Positions 11,803-26,875 of a DNA stretch of 64,000 nt are shown here, one piece after another. Made by a program: the position numbers and the translations under genes. Below the pieces are notes generated by a model. The model saw only the letters and a program-made list of their open reading frames with translations, had not been told where the DNA came from and made no database searches. Numbering within the stretch: the stretch's first letter is position 1; every line of letters begins with the position of its first letter. Origin of the DNA: Mantis religiosa (taxonomy: Eukaryota; Arthropoda; Insecta; Mantodea; Mantidae); contig CM060952.1 in assembly GCA_030765055.1 (NCBI GenBank), positions 80,510,664 to 80,574,663 on the forward strand. Direction: 5' to 3'.

Positions 11803-13006
11803 TCGCGGAGATGGCGTGGACGGCGCCGACGTGCTCCACGGCCGGCCTTACTCGTTCTTGCGGCTGCAGTTCCTGGTGTCGGCAGTCTCTCTCTAGGTGT
11901 CCTGGCTGTCCACATCCCCAACACAGGCCACTAGGTCTTCGCCGGCGTCCCTCGAATGGCCTTCTGTCTCCAGTGTAGTCGACACTCCTCGTTCTCGACG
12001 TCAGTATAGCCGTCACCTTGGCCGCCTCCATCCTCAATGCTGCCGTCAGCCCCGTGGATGGTTGTGTAGTCACCAGCATTAGGCGCTGACGTATCTCGGT
12101 GTCTGGTACCCCGTCGACAAAGACGTAGGCGGCTTCCCGGGATACGAACTCCGGTGGAAGGTCAACCAAGGCCTTGCTAGCCAGCTGCTCAATCGCCAGG
12201 GCGAACTCCTTCAGCGTCTCCCCTGGCTGTTGCGACCTTGTCTTCAGCTGACTGCGGTAGGCTGCGGCTAAGCGGTGGTTCCCGAATCGGTTCTCCAGGG
12301 CTTCCCAGATATCCTTGGGAGACGCCGCTGTCTGGACTGCGTTTAGGACTTCTGCGGCCGGTCCCTGGAGGCTAGCTATTAGCTGTGTGGCCTCTTCCTC
12401 CGGTGAGCACTTGTTATGCCTGGCCACCGTGTCGAACTGGCGGCGGAAGTCCTCAAACGTTGACGCGCCGTTATATTTTGGAATTTTGACGCCCGCCGAT
12501 GTTGTGTCGCGTCCCGGTGCGTCGGCCTTTCAGTCCTTCAACCTCCTGTCGACGATGTCTTCTACCATGGCGTTCAGGGACTTTGTCTTGCTGTCGGCCT
12601 TTCCCTCCAGGTTGTTGGCGCGGTTCGCAAGGTTTTCGACGTCTTCCACCATGGCGTTCAGGGACTTGACTTTATTGTCGGCCTTTTCCTCTAAATCATT
12701 AAGGCGCTCGTCTACTTGACCCATCCGCTTGCCCAGCTTCACGACGTCATCCCTTACGCCGGCCAACTGTTTCTCAAATTTTGCGGCGAGGACCTCGTTC
12801 GCCATCTTCATTTCCGTGGCCAGACTGTCGTCCGCGGCTCTCATTTCTGTGGTTAATTCAGCCTTCATTGCAGTCATTGTCGTGGCCAAGTTGTTGTTTG
12901 CAGCTTCCGTCTTCGCAGCGAGGTTGTCATTCGCCATCTTTATTTCTGTCAGTTTCGCCTTCATTTCCATCATCTTCTCCAAAAATTTTTCCAATGCCGC
13001 TTCCAT
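11768..13006 (-). pseudogene. Gypsy gag: coiled-coil N-terminus, capsid-like region, CCHC zinc knuckle
   Basis: One continuous minus-strand frame from ATG at 13006, interrupted only by a TGA at 12530-12532. The first 158 codons are a heptad-rich coiled coil (repeats of NDNLAAK, NLEGKAD). Next comes a Gypsy gag region (VKIPKYNG, FEDFRRQFDTVARHNKC, LENRFGN, LKEFALAIEQL), and near the end a CX2CX4HX4C knuckle CWGCGQPGHLERDC. The product would be the structural protein of virus-like particles. Because only one stop separates the halves, this copy was intact until fairly late. Confidence 0.88.
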
Positions 13007-13032
13007 CGCTGTAGTGTTCGGTGATGTTGTCG

Positions 13033-13052
13033 TCCCGCTTCCTGACTCCAGT
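13033..13052 (-). other. Gypsy primer-binding site
   Basis: Directly inside the 5' LTR, minus strand CTGGAGTCAGGAAGCGGGA. It resembles the TGGTGTCAGAAGTGGGA found at the right edge of the window (63967-63983), so the two elements probably use the same tRNA primer. Which tRNA is not determined here. Confidence 0.7.
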
Positions 13053-13548
13053 TGTGACTTTGTGGGCTCGTGAAATTAAAAGTCCAGTTGCACAAACTCA
13101 AAATGTTCTTTATTTCCACCGAATTACAGTTGGGACACTTGCCGATTGCATAGAATTACGTAGCGCACACAATTACAATTCACCAGTTCGTCTGTCACAG
13201 GTCCACCCCGCACTCGCAATTACGTACAACTCCTCTGATGCACGTACACAGTTTTTCCCGTCCGTTCGATAGCACGGCGCTCCTCCGGCTGCTCGCCAAG
13301 AAGGGACTCGACTCGCCCACTGCAGGCCTTATATAGGGAGATCGCTGTTTCTGGAAGTCTCGCGGTACAGTGAATAATCCCGACTGTTCCAGAGGGCAGG
13401 GAGAGGGGAAAGAGATGGCTAGTGATGTTTTTCCAACCATCCCCTCGTTAGCGCTACAAGATAAATGGGTAGACGTGGCTAAATACTTCCCGTCTGGTCC
13501 CTACCTGCAGATGCCGGTTCTCTCGGGAATTCGGATGTTCGGGTGACA
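13053..13548 (-). repeat. Gypsy 5' LTR
   Basis: 496 bp, mate of 7359-7852, with TATA (near 13332) and AATAAA on the minus strand. It starts TGTCACCCGAAC in the element's sense. It is followed by the TSD ATAT at 13549-13552. Confidence 0.95.
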
Positions 13549-16282
<2,734 letters not shown>

Positions 16283-16285
<3 letters not shown>

Positions 16286-17207
16286 AGTGAACACATAGGC
16301 ATTGCAAACAGAGCATTCCTACCAGTTTGGAGAAACCATGATTAAACTTATATATTTGAAGTGAACACATAGGCACTGCAATCAGAGCATTCACTACCAC
16401 TTTGGAGAAACCATGATTAAATTCATCTATTTGAAGTTAACACATAGGCACTGCAAACAGAGCATTTCCCTACCAGTTTGGAGAAACCAAGATTAAAATC
16501 ATCTATTTGAAGTGAACACATAGGCCCTGCAATCAGAGCATTCCCTACCAGTTTGGAGAAACCATGATTAAATTCATCTATTTGAAGAGAACACATAGGC
16601 ACTGCAATCAGAGTATTCCCTACCAGTTTGGACAAACCATGATTAAATTCATCTATTTGAAGAGAACACATAGGCCCTGCAATCAGAGTATTCCCTACCA
16701 GTTTGGACAAACCATGATTAAATTCATCTATTTGAAGAGAACACACAGGCACTGCAATCAGAGTATTCCCTACCAGTTTGGAGAAACCATGATTAAATTC
16801 ACCTATTTGAAGTGAACATATAGGCACTGCTATCACAGTATTCCCTACCATTTTGGAGAAACCATGATTAAATTCATCTATTTGAAGTGAACACATAGGC
16901 ACTGCAATCAGAGTATTCCCTACCAGTTTGGACAAACCATGATTAAATTCATCTATTTGAAGAGAACACACAGGCACTGCAATCAGAGTATTCCCTACCA
17001 GTTTGGAGAAACCATGATTAAATTCACCTATTTGAAGTGAACATATAGGCACTGCTATCACAGTATTCCCTACCATTTTGGAGAAACCATGATTAAATTC
17101 ATCTATTTGAAGTGAACACATAGGCCCTGCAATCAGAACATTCCCTACCAGTTTGGAGAAATCAGAATTAAATTCATCTATTTGAAGTGAATACATTAGC
17201 AGTGCTT
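16283..17207. repeat. 75-bp tandem repeat array, right half, with a 225-bp higher-order repeat
   Basis: Same 75-bp unit as 5746-6680. A minus-strand frame is open for 257 codons (17196-16423), with period 25 residues. A three-unit block is duplicated: variant units with CACCTATTTGAAGTGAACAT recur exactly 225 bp apart (16800 and 17025). This points to unequal exchange or local amplification in this half. Confidence 0.95.
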
Positions 17208-17358
17208 AGAGTGATTTTGTATCTTATGCAAAAAATCTTTTAATATTAATGATTATTATTTTACTAAAGTGTCACAGATGCTTTCACAAAGATGAAAAAT
17301 AAGAAAATTGCCTTGATGCAAGCGGTATGTGTGTCTCATTTAATTAAGTAGTAATCAG

Positions 17359-18090
17359 CAGTGGCGGCTCATGAGCATTTTTCTTGGTGTGAATGTGCTT
17401 GTAATGAAAGTTCAGTGGATACCTTTTAAAACAGTTTACCTTTAGTTGCATTAACAAAAACACTGCATTATCAGAAATTTGTCAAAACACTACACATTTT
17501 TAACCATCAGTAAATTCTTTAAAACAAGAGCTTCCCATATTATTATATTATCCCATCCATCTTCCTGCTTAAACTTTTCAAAACACTGTAATAAATAGTT
17601 TGTTTTCATGAACGCTCTTCACCACCCGAAATCAAAATTTCCATCTTATAGAAGCAGCTGGAATGCATTTTTTGCAAACTGAATGCAACAGATCACTGCA
17701 TTTTGTTGAAGATGAGAAAAACATTGGGAATCTATAAATGTTGGTGAAAAATAACTTAAATTATTTTATGTTTTCGAAACAAGTATTTTGCATAACCAAA
17801 TTTAATTGGCGAACATAACTGTCTACATACTTGTCATAAGGAATAGAGTCCTGCATCAAAGACAGGACACTACCATGGCTACCACTGATTACCCAACACC
17901 ATCATATGCTTGAGATAAGTTTCAATATCCATTAAAAATTATGGTATAATAAATTATTGTATGTAATGATTATTACAATTCAATAAAATATAAAACTACC
18001 TTTTTCCTCAAATTAAAAAATGCTTATAAGTTGCTTGATATTATCGGTGGGGCCTAGACCCCTCTGGCCATTAATGATGGTCCATCCCTG
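17359..18090. mobile_element. Non-autonomous hAT-like DNA transposon
   Basis: The ends are CAGTGGCGGCTCATGAGC and, inverted at the right, CAGGGATGGACCATCATT: both are hAT-style CAG-(N)-GG termini. Flanks are GTAATCAG (17351-17358) and GTAATTAG (18091-18098), an 8-bp target duplication with one change, as hAT transposases make. 732 bp, AT-rich, no transposase frame recognised. It would have to be moved in trans. Confidence 0.75.
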
Positions 18091-18098
18091 GTAATTAG

Positions 18099-18764
18099 TA
18101 AAAGTTCCTCTTTCTTTTTTGTGAAGTAGGCAATAAATTTAGTCTGTGTATCTCTTAGGTGGTTCCCTGTAGCTCAGTCTGTTACTTTATATCAATGGCA
18201 TTTTGTACTGTTATGTAACCTGTAATGCCTGAAAGCTACTTCATATTGGATGCGTGGAGCAAAAATAATATTATTTTCTATGGAATAAGGATATTCAGAA
18301 TCACTTTTTGCAGAAGAGGAACTTGGCGGAGCTATGGTTCCAGTTTCAGCTACGTAATTGAATTTCTCAAGTTTGATTCAATTTTTCAATATCTCTTTTC
18401 TGTGTAATATAACATGTACCACATTTCTATGGCAAGCTGTTCTGTTTGCTCATTACTTCCACTTCTGACAGCATAAAGACAAATAAATAAATGCAAATTA
18501 CATTTTCAATAGCTTTATTTTAGTTATTCCAAATATGACAACTGATTTGTTGCTATTTCAATGACATTCAGAAAATAGTTTATTATCCTTCAAGTTATTT
18601 TATAGAGATAAATTAACAATAAAGTTAAATATAATTCATGGCAACAGTTACAATCTTCAAACATAAAATATGATTATTATCCAAGGATAATGAATTGGGA
18701 GAGAATTTCAGCATTGAGGCCAAGGCCAGGCATATTGCATCTACTAAACCTTCAAGAGAAGGAA
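18099..18764. other. No recognised gene
   Basis: AT-rich. 18165-18185 (CCCTGTAGCTCAGTCTG) resembles a pol III A box and may be a SINE relic, but no B box follows. Confidence 0.3.
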
Positions 18765-18925
18765 AGGTATAGTCGCACTACTGAAAGTTACCATGGATTT
18801 ATCTTTGGTAATAGAAACCTCTCAGATAACGCACTGATTATTCTTGTAAGAGTGAGAGGGGTACCGACGTGCCTCCCAGTAGTGTGCTAAGCACCAATGA
18901 ACGCATCACTTCAGCCAATGGAATT
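18765..18925. repeat. Truncated copy of the foldback MITE
   Basis: CGCACTACTGAAAGTTACC, TTTATCTTTGGTAATAGAAA, CTCAGATAACGCACTGATTA and GCTAAGCACCAATGAACGC match the reverse complement of 2460-2660. The second terminal repeat is missing, so this copy is truncated at its right end. Confidence 0.7.
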
Positions 18926-19928
18926 TGCAGGAATCACAAATGACAGATATATGTTCACTCCATGTAGCGTAATCGAACAGTGCTACTATAACAAGAGTGC
19001 ACAAAGGGCATCCAGATCTGACGTAGTGAACCCATAACGTTTCCAGACTGAACTTTATTGGACGCTTCTGTATGGGCCTATACCCACAGATAGGTTCATA
19101 AAGAACCTTCCATTCCAGGAAAATACAAGACAGTTCTCTCCGCAAATGCAACACTCCACCTTTTATCGAGCCTAACTCTGTTACACTGCAAGGTGAAAGG
19201 AAATGAAATAAGGGACGGGAAAGTTCCTATTATTTCCTGCCAGTATGAGGCAACGCGATGTCAGGCTAGCCGATCACCTGGCACCTCTTCAACGCGAGCC
19301 TACGACGCTAATAAGTCGCTCCTGTGTGCTAAAATTGTTAAATTTTACAGGAGCAATGAGTACAAAGTCCTCAAAATATTGTTTAAAATTACTAATAAAA
19401 CGTATATTAATGTATTCCTTAATGTAAACATATAAAAATAGTGGACTTATTTTGTGTTTCATAGTTAATTTCAAATTGGCGCGCACGAGACAGGTATTTA
19501 ATGATCATACCGCAAGCACCGCAAGCCGCGGTTTGAGGACTATTAAATTTGGAAGAGGCGTTAGCATTGTTTTTGAATGGAAGAAGAATATCTGTGACAT
19601 GACCCTCGCTTTAAAATACGGCGTAAAGGGAATCGAAAATGTTAAATATAATTAAATATGCACGCGTTCTTGCAATCCGAACGAGAGAATTTTAGGATTT
19701 ATAGTTTCCCACTAACACATGTATGATATTTGTAGATTCTTATTTTCTCTTCTTGTTGATTTTTCCGTATAGTTACACTTTCGTTTATCTGTGAAATTAA
19801 TGCTTACAGATTAAGAGATAGGTATGTACACGTGCAACAGGTGACTTCTACAAGTTTATATGTAGGCAAAGGTCGTGATTTTGCACTTGCAATTTAATAT
19901 CGACTTAAATCAGTCCATACTGTTTAAC
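18926..19928. other. Upstream region of the thioesterase gene
   Basis: No transposon similarity recognised. GC is higher at 19190-19570 (GCACCGCAAGCCGCGG, GGCGCGCACGAG) than around it, consistent with a promoter/5' UTR zone of the gene starting at 19929. I cannot place a transcription start. Confidence 0.3.
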
Positions 19929-20009
19929 ATGGCCACAAATGCACTACAATTGGTCAGGTCTGCAGCAAAATTAATGGTTTCTAAAGGTTTTGACAAAGTA
20001 CTGGAAAAG
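19929..20009 (+). CDS. ACOT13: ACOT13-like exon 1 (coding part)
   Basis: 27 codons, MATNALQLVRSAAKLMVSKG to LEK. The donor GTGAGC follows at 20010. A short helix-rich N-terminus is normal for the family. Confidence 0.9.
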
Positions 20010-23000
20010 GTGAGCTTCCTAACCTAAATCATCATCTGCTTTAATCGTAAATCAGGCAGATTCCAATCATTTTGAACAAATGAAAAACAATGTGAGCATT
20101 TCATTGTTGCGACCTAGGAATATTTTCTTTGGCTCCATAAAGCGGAAGCAAATTGTAGAGAAATGGTACAATATTTTTTTTTAATTAACGCCCTTCAGTG
20201 TCACATCGGACGATGTGACGATGAATGAAATGCTCAAATGAGCCCATAGAGATTCGAGTTACGAGACATTCGTATTTTAGAATAAGAGAGAACCTCACTA
20301 AAAAGCCTTATCCAGGTATCTCAGCTTGACTGAGATTGAATTCGGGACATATTGAATATGAGGCAGATTCGCTACTTTTCGGCAAGATTTAATTTCACAA
20401 TTACAATTTTGCAATTATAGGCGAGTTATGCTGTATTCACTGTATTGCAGGCCTATGTAGTGTTGCCAAATGTGCTTTTGACTGCTGCAAAACGTTTTCT
20501 TTCCTGATTTTATTCTCTTTTCTTTCCCAAATTTCCTTTGAATAGATTTCTTTCGCTTTTCTCCTTTTGTGTTTATAACTAGAGTAATTTTCATGTAAAT
20601 CATGAAATATAGTAATATAGGTATCTTTCTTCAATAAAAGAAGCCGAAATTATTTTCGAATTCTTCCTATTGTAGTTAAACCAGTTTCTTTTCTTTTCGC
20701 CTTTTCGTTTTTAATGGCAAACTAGACCAGTTACTATATATAAATAACAAAATTTTGTGTGATACCCACAATGTAATAAAATCCTTTGAACAGAAAGAAT
20801 ACTCACAGACTTCACATTTTGGGAACTTTTAAAATAATATGAAGAACCTCTATATTGGAATGAAAGAATATTAAAAAAGGAAAGGAAAGGAGGATAAAAA
20901 ACGTGATTTCAATGGTTAAAAAATGTAACATAGATATCTAAATACAAATGTTTCTAATGTATAAGTACAGAGTAGTTTGCCTCATTAAGGATTGTAATAC
21001 CTAATTTCATTAAACACATTGAGTTTGAATCTTGTACTTTTGACTAAATTCAGAGTGGGGGACATATATTTGAGGTATCTATATGTAAGTACTGAACCTT
21101 TTAGTGTACCTAGTACAGGTAAGTGGCCTGTTTATTTTACAGGTAGAGTTCTTGTCTGCAGGAGGAGGAAAATGCACAGCACAGTTAGTTGTTGCAGAGG
21201 AACACTTAAACACAGGAGATACGTTACATGGAGGAATGACCGCAACTTTGGTAGATATTATCTCCACTTTAGCTCTGATGACAAATGATAAGGCCGTGCC
21301 AGGTGTTTCAGTTGACATTCATGTAACGTAAGTATATAGGTACTGCTTCAGAAATGTATTGTTTCTAACACTTATTACACTTCATTTGTAGTTCCACCAT
21401 AGACCCTTCCACTTCGATGTATAGTCACAGTTTATTTGCACAATCAGACATACTTTACATTTTAAATGCCTACATGTTAGATATTGTAAAATGTGGAAGG
21501 GACTCTCTACTATTATGCAAATACATTGCCATATCATGCCTATAATTTAAATATTCTTCTTCTTTTTCTATCACAGATTAGGCCAGTCAACCTGTTCTGG
21601 CAATCCAATCTTTTAACTGGCCATCCTGTGCCCCTGTGTTATTTAGGTTTTTATTAATTTAAATTAAAATATGCACATTATTCTGTCTAATAACTGGAAG
21701 GTTTTTGAACAGTAAGGTTAACAACATCAGTTGAACATTGGTTACATTTGTTCTACCTCAAAAAATAGTTAGAACATGTTTTAGGAATGTTCTTATTTTT
21801 CAAAATTAATAGTGTAAGCAAAACCAAAGTTCAATTAGTAGTCATAGTTATTTAGCTTGTATACAAACTATTCTCATGAAAGTTCATCTTTCTATTTACT
21901 TCATTTTAATTGAGATAAACATGTATGGAAATACTTATATTACTATTTCATTATAGAGTAAAAGAGAATAGTGATAGTCAAATGCTTTAACAACTGGATA
22001 TTATATGCTGGTCTTAAAAATTACATAAACTTCCATGCTGTCACAGAAAACAACTGAATATCAACAGCACTTTACAAAAATGACAAAGTAATGAACAAAT
22101 CTAACCATAAACAATGGATATCTTGGAAATTGCTTATGGCACACAATAAAAATTATTTGAAATAAAATTACCTGTTTTAAACATAGGTATGTCTTTTTTT
22201 CTGTTGTATGTTTCTGTCCATCATGTAATGTTCACCATTTACACAAAATTCCTTTGTGTGAAGAGGATTTCAGAGACTATTCTTATAGAAAATTCAACAT
22301 ATACATATTTGTCATGAAAATATTTTTAACACGCAATATTTTAAATTATCTCTCAAACATCATGCACATAAGAGACAGACAAAATCTCAGCTTTAACTTA
22401 ATTCCTGTTGCTCCGGCTGAAGCTGTGAAACACTTCCATCTGTTCCTGTTGTTAGCTAACCTCTTCACTTCTTTCCAAGTCTTTCCCACTGCTAGACATT
22501 CCTCCTCGATTGTCTTTTATCAGGTCTTCTTTGGATGTCTACATTTTCTAGCACCTTGGGGCTTCCAGTTGAGCATTGTCTTTTCAAGGACTCCAACAGG
22601 CTTCCTTAGTATGTTTTATCCAACACCATTTTCTCTCCCTTATCTGTATCTTCATTTGAAATAACATCCGGCCATCTTCTGTTAATGATACGTTCTTAGA
22701 CAGCAGTTCACGAAGACTTGCATAGATGTCTTCTGGGTAACTTTCCAAGTTTCATAGCTGTAAAGCAGAATGGACTTAACATTTGTATTAAAGAGACGTA
22801 GCTTAGTCTTTCTAGAAATGTTCTTGTTCAAATGTTCTACAATTGAATAAAAGCACTATTTGCTTTCCTGATACGAATCTTAAAGACAATTTATCATCAA
22901 TCTTGGACCATCATTTTCTTTGTCTTATTTTAAGTTCCTCCTCCTTCAGCCGCTTAATCTTCTTTTCCATACCTCTGAACCGTTGAGCCAGTAAGCAGAT

Positions 23001-25892
23001 AGCATCAACAAAAACAAGTTCTTCTAGCTTATCTTGTAATCTCCACTGGATTCCCCTTTTCCGACCTTGATACTCTCCTCAGTACACTATCCAACACAAG
23101 TAGAAAGAACACAGCCCTGTTGAACTCCCGAGGTCACCTCTATTGGCTCAGTAAGATTTCCCATAAGCAGAATTCGGCATTTATAACCCTCATATATATC
23201 CTTTATAGGTTCAGGATCTTTTGTGGTATACCATATTCTTCAAGTGTTTGCCACATAACTCTTCTATTTACAGAGTCGAAGGCCTTTTCAAAATCATTGA
23301 AGGTCAAATAAAGAGTGTTCTGCCATTCTGTACTTTGTTCCAAGATAATTCTTAGAGCGTTTATAAGATCAATACAGCTACAATGTTTACGATAACCGGC
23401 CTGTTCCTTTCTAAGGCGCAGTTCCACTACATCCTTCATCCGCTCTAAAATGATCCTTGAAAGCACCTTACTTGTAACTGACAACAATGTAATTCCCCTC
23501 TAATTGTCACACTTAGTAATATCCCCTTTCTTTGGTATCTTAACAATCCTTTGTTCCATTCTTCTGGTAGCTTTTCTTCATTCCAGATCCTCTCCAACAG
23601 TGGTTGCAATAATTTTACTGGGGTCTCAATATCTGCTTTAAGTCTATCTGGTGGGATATTATCCATACCTGGTGCTTTTCCATTTCTTATCTGTTTCAAG
23701 GCCTTCTCTATTTCTGAGCAGGTTGAAGGATGTAAATCTATTTTTGGATCACTATCTCTGGATTCCAATTGTTAGTTACCATTCTGTTCTTCATATCTGT
23801 TGAGCAAATCTGAGAAATATTCCTTCCAACTCTGTAATTGCTCTTCCTGGTTGGTCAGTGGTTCACCTCTTTTGCTTTTAACAGGTTTATTCCTGATAAA
23901 TCCTCTCTATGACAGTTTCTTTGTGAAATACAATTGCTGATGCCTCTTCTGCCATTCGTGCTTGTTCATCTACCCACTGTATATGATCCTTCCTTACGCT
24001 CTTCTTCACACTCTTATCAGCCTCCATATATTCCTTTTGTGCTGCAGCTTTCTATTGTCTTGTTTTACACATATTAATCTTTGCCTTAACTAGCTTCCTA
24101 CTCTCTAACTTTTTTCCAAGTAGCATCAGACATCCATTCTTTCTTGAGATGATTGTAAAATCCAAGTACCACAACTTCTGAATGTGTCCTTAACTTTCTT
24201 CCATGATAATTCAACATCCATCATAGGTTCTGGTTCAGTAGCAAGAGCTTCAAAGCAGTTTCTTAGTTCTATCTGGAATTCTTTCTTTTGGTTTTCATCA
24301 TGCAATTTACCTAAATTGAATTTCTTGTTTTGCCTTTCAAATTTCCTTCCACTTATCACAATTTTCATTCTAAACTCTGCCGCTTCCAAGTGATGATCAC
24401 TTCCAATATCTGCACCTCTTTTATTTCTCACATCAGTCAATGATCTTCTAAACTTTCTACCTACGGTGATGTGGTCTATCTGGTTTTCTGTAACAAGGTC
24501 TGGTGACACTCATGGCATCGTTTATAAGGGAACAAAGTGCCACCCACTACCAAACCATGGCTAACACAAAAATCAATGGAAAGCTCCCCATTTTTGTTAT
24601 AGTCACCAACTCCATGCACTCCCATAATTTATTCCAGTCCCTTGTTAGAACCAACCTTTGCATTTAAATCCCCTATCACAATAATAATATCCCTCTTTCC
24701 TATACTCTTAATAGTGTCATTTAGCTGGCAGTAGAATTCTTCCTTTTTTTCAATCTTTGACATTTCTGTGAGAGCATAACACTGGACCATGGTCACATTT
24801 CGAACCCTGGTCTTGAATTGAGCTGTCATCAGTCTTTCTGAGATGGGTTTTCAGTCAAGAAGGCTCCTCTTTGCAATTTTATTCAGTAACAGTTCTACAC
24901 CTTCTCTATGTTCTGCACCCTCCTCCATTTGTCCAGAATAAAGGAATGTGCATATATAAGACTATTTCTCCCAAATCTGGCCACCGTATTTTGCTTAATC
25001 CAAGGATATCCAGTCCGTATTCCTCCATCACCTTAGTCACTTGCTTCAATCTGTTACTCTCTCTCACGGTTCTGACATTTCAAAATCTTATTCTCATTTT
25101 CCATTTCATGCCAAAAGTCGTCAACTTATTTTCCATCCATCCAGTTGTGTGTCACTTTGGTTTCTTTAATAGCTCATATTGAAGGCTGTGCAAGTTATTA
25201 GCCCACAGCAACCTGAGCTTGGGTGGGACTGCCATCTAAGCCTCCAAGCCTGCTGTTTTCTGTACAGGTAGACAAAATCTTACTGGCTAAAAAATGTAAA
25301 TCTCATAAAAGGACATAATTTACGAGATACATTTTTTGTGGTGTTAATCATTTCTCAGATATTCTTTGTTATTGGTTTCAATTTTCAGAAACTTAAACTT
25401 TTTCAAAAGATAAGTCACTATCATTTTTTCCCATGATGAAACAAAGAGCTTGGAATTTCAAAGGCAACGCATACCAGTCCACAATAAAAATCGGACTATT
25501 GCTTTAGGCTACTGTATTATTCATTAGTGTATTCTTCTTATACCTGCAACAGCAAGTGTACAGATAAAATTTATCTCAATTAACAAGAAATAGATGGAAT
25601 AAGAAGCTTCACTTAGAGTAGTTTATATTAGTGTACTTACAGAAATTCCTATGAATGCAACATATCAGTTTTTCTTTTTGCCTTCCCAAATGAATCAGCA
25701 TGTATGTTTTCCAGGTATATGAATGCAGCTAAACCAGGACAAACTCTGTTGATAGATGCCAGCACATTGAAATCAGGCAGATCATTGGCTTATCTTGATG
25801 TCAACATCACAGAGAAGATTACAGGGAAGATCATTGCCAAAGGATCGCATACCAAATATGTTGGACAAAAGACTTCACATAGTGAACAGTAA
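19929..25892 (+). CDS. ACOT13: ACOT13/THEM2-like acyl-CoA thioesterase (hotdog fold), three coding exons
   Basis: Coding exons 19929-20009 (phase 0), 21143-21327 and 25715-25892 join to 444 nt, 147 aa plus stop, close to the 140 aa of human ACOT13. Donors are AAG/gtgagc and AAC/gtaagt; acceptors are ttttacag/GTA and tttccag/GTA. The protein has the family landmarks in order: FDKVLEK, the hotdog helix motif NTGDTLHGGMTATLVD (HGG and the following Asp form the active-site region), then PGVSVDIHVTYMNAAKPG, GRSLAYLDVNIT and a C-terminal TGKIIAKGSHTKYVG. Family members hydrolyse medium- and long-chain acyl-CoAs, act as homotetramers and associate with mitochondria and lipid metabolism; the role here is inferred. 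The start ATG is the only one before the exon-1 conserved stretch. Intron 2 (4387 bp) holds an RTE-type LINE. It appears intact and functional. Confidence 0.95.
21143..21327 (+). CDS. ACOT13: ACOT13-like exon 2
   Basis: 61 codons plus 2 nt; carries the catalytic HGG helix. The acceptor TTTATTTTACAG precedes it and the donor GTAAGT follows. Confidence 0.95.
22395..25250 (-). mobile_element. RTE-type LINE, decayed, in antisense within thioesterase intron 2
   Basis: The minus strand shows an AP-endonuclease start (NVRTVRES, KVMEEYGLDILGLS near 25080-25000), VTMVQCYALTEMS and IIVIGDLNAKVGSNKG (24829-24640), the central region (24509-24126), then RT: IRNGKAPGMDNIPPDRLK, EEWNKG, QAGYRKHCSCIDLINALRII and FNDFEKAFDSVNRRVMW (23770-23203). 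The C-terminal segment WKPQGARKCRHPKKT … VKRLANNRNRWKCF (about 22590-22420) is typical of RTE-type ORF ends. Multiple stops and frameshifts, and the YADD-box region is not readable. It lies opposite to the host gene, so it should not supply a sense poly(A) site. Confidence 0.85.
25715..25892 (+). CDS. ACOT13: ACOT13-like exon 3 (coding part)
   Basis: Starts after TATGTTTTCCAG, completes the split Thr codon, and ends TAA at 25890-25892. Encodes the last beta strands of the hotdog fold and a short polar tail (QKTSHSEQ). Confidence 0.95.
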
Positions 25893-26726
25893 AAGTGTAG
25901 ATCTCTTAGTGGAATTATAAATATACTATAGCAACTTCAGTATTGAGTTATTATTAATGTGTGACCAGTTTTCTTCTAAGCATTTTAGTATTTAAGTACA
26001 AAAATATTATGAATATGACTTGGCACTCAGCCCAAGCTCATGGCTGGTCATATCCATTCTACCAGATACAGTTTGTATATACAATAGACATTTTTTTCTG
26101 TTTTTTACATATTACAAAAAACAAAATTTACAACATACATATTACATTATCCTATATTATCTCTTTATTGCCTTTCACTGCCCTCTCCATTTTAACCCAA
26201 CCTTCCATAAAAATTCTCCTAATTTTGTTATCTGCTTTAGATCTTGAAGATCTTCTTAATTGCCATTTCTGTGTTCCTAAGTAGCCATTTCGTACCAATC
26301 AGACATTCTCTTCAATTCTACGTGGCTCTACATTGAAAGATACATGAATTGCATCTTTCTTATCTCTAGAGATAGATTATATCTAAATCTAAACCAAGCT
26401 AATCCCTGTCTTTCATTCTTTGTGCAAATTGACAAACACCTGACCCTATCTGAGTCATCTTTTGTTCCCTTATAGTAACCGAGCGAACTTTTCTCCCTCA
26501 TCTAAACAAATAAAGTTTGCCTATTCATATCCTCTAATGTCAATCTCACTTTTTTTTCCAAAAAATTCAATATTAATCCAAAGAATCTACTAATCCATTT
26601 TTAAATAACTGTTCCTTCATTTTCTTCAACCATACTTTCTGAATATTACCCAGATGCCATTCTTGATATATCAGGTTTACTTTTACTATATTTACTATGT
26701 CTGCATCATGTAATTCCTGCACTCAA
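25893..26726. other. Downstream of the thioesterase gene; no gene seen
   Basis: 3' UTR and intergenic AT-rich sequence. No clear AATAAA in the first 200 bases after the stop. Confidence 0.3.
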
Positions 26727-26742
26727 AATAAATATTTTAGTG

Positions 26743-26859
26743 AATCAAAATTTTACTGTATTGGAACACCACAGTGGAGTGATTGTTCGCAAAACATGTC
26801 CTCAATATAGGTACGTAAGTGAAGCTGATGTGTAAAAAAATTTGACTCATCTGTAATTT
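26743..26859 (+). mobile_element. Mini-PLE insertion (117 bp)
   Basis: Flanked by a perfect 16-bp target duplication AATAAATATTTTAGTG (26727-26742, 26860-26875). The head has ACTGTATTGGAACACCACAG, shared with copies at 34738 and 39948. The body keeps AAAACATGTCC, the 3' side of the PLE hammerhead core, and a tail GTGAAGCTGATGTGT. There is no inverted tail in this copy. No coding capacity. Confidence 0.7.
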
Positions 26860-26875
26860 AATAAATATTTTAGTG

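Larger units (their letters stand above)
7359..13548 (-). mobile_element. Gypsy-type (Metaviridae) LTR retrotransposon, complete in layout but degenerate
   Basis: Both LTRs, PBS, gag with zinc knuckle, retropepsin, RT, RNase H and integrase are present in the Gypsy order, all on the minus strand. The target-site duplication is ATAT at 7355-7358 and 13549-13552. LTRs start TG and end CA on each side. The LTRs differ at roughly 7 percent of sites by eye, which implies an old insertion. Stops and frameshifts in gag, RT, RNase H and integrase, and a nested insertion at 8606-9079, make it non-autonomous. It lies inside LINE B. GC content is clearly higher than its surroundings. Confidence 0.95.

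Noticed and set aside
9335..12719. Plus-strand frames of 100-159 codons
   Set aside because: Antisense shadows of the GC-rich Gypsy gag-pol; no family motifs.
20160..20370. Possible SINE in thioesterase intron 1
   Set aside because: GATTGAATTCGGGAC is only loosely B-box-like and no A box or duplication could be found.
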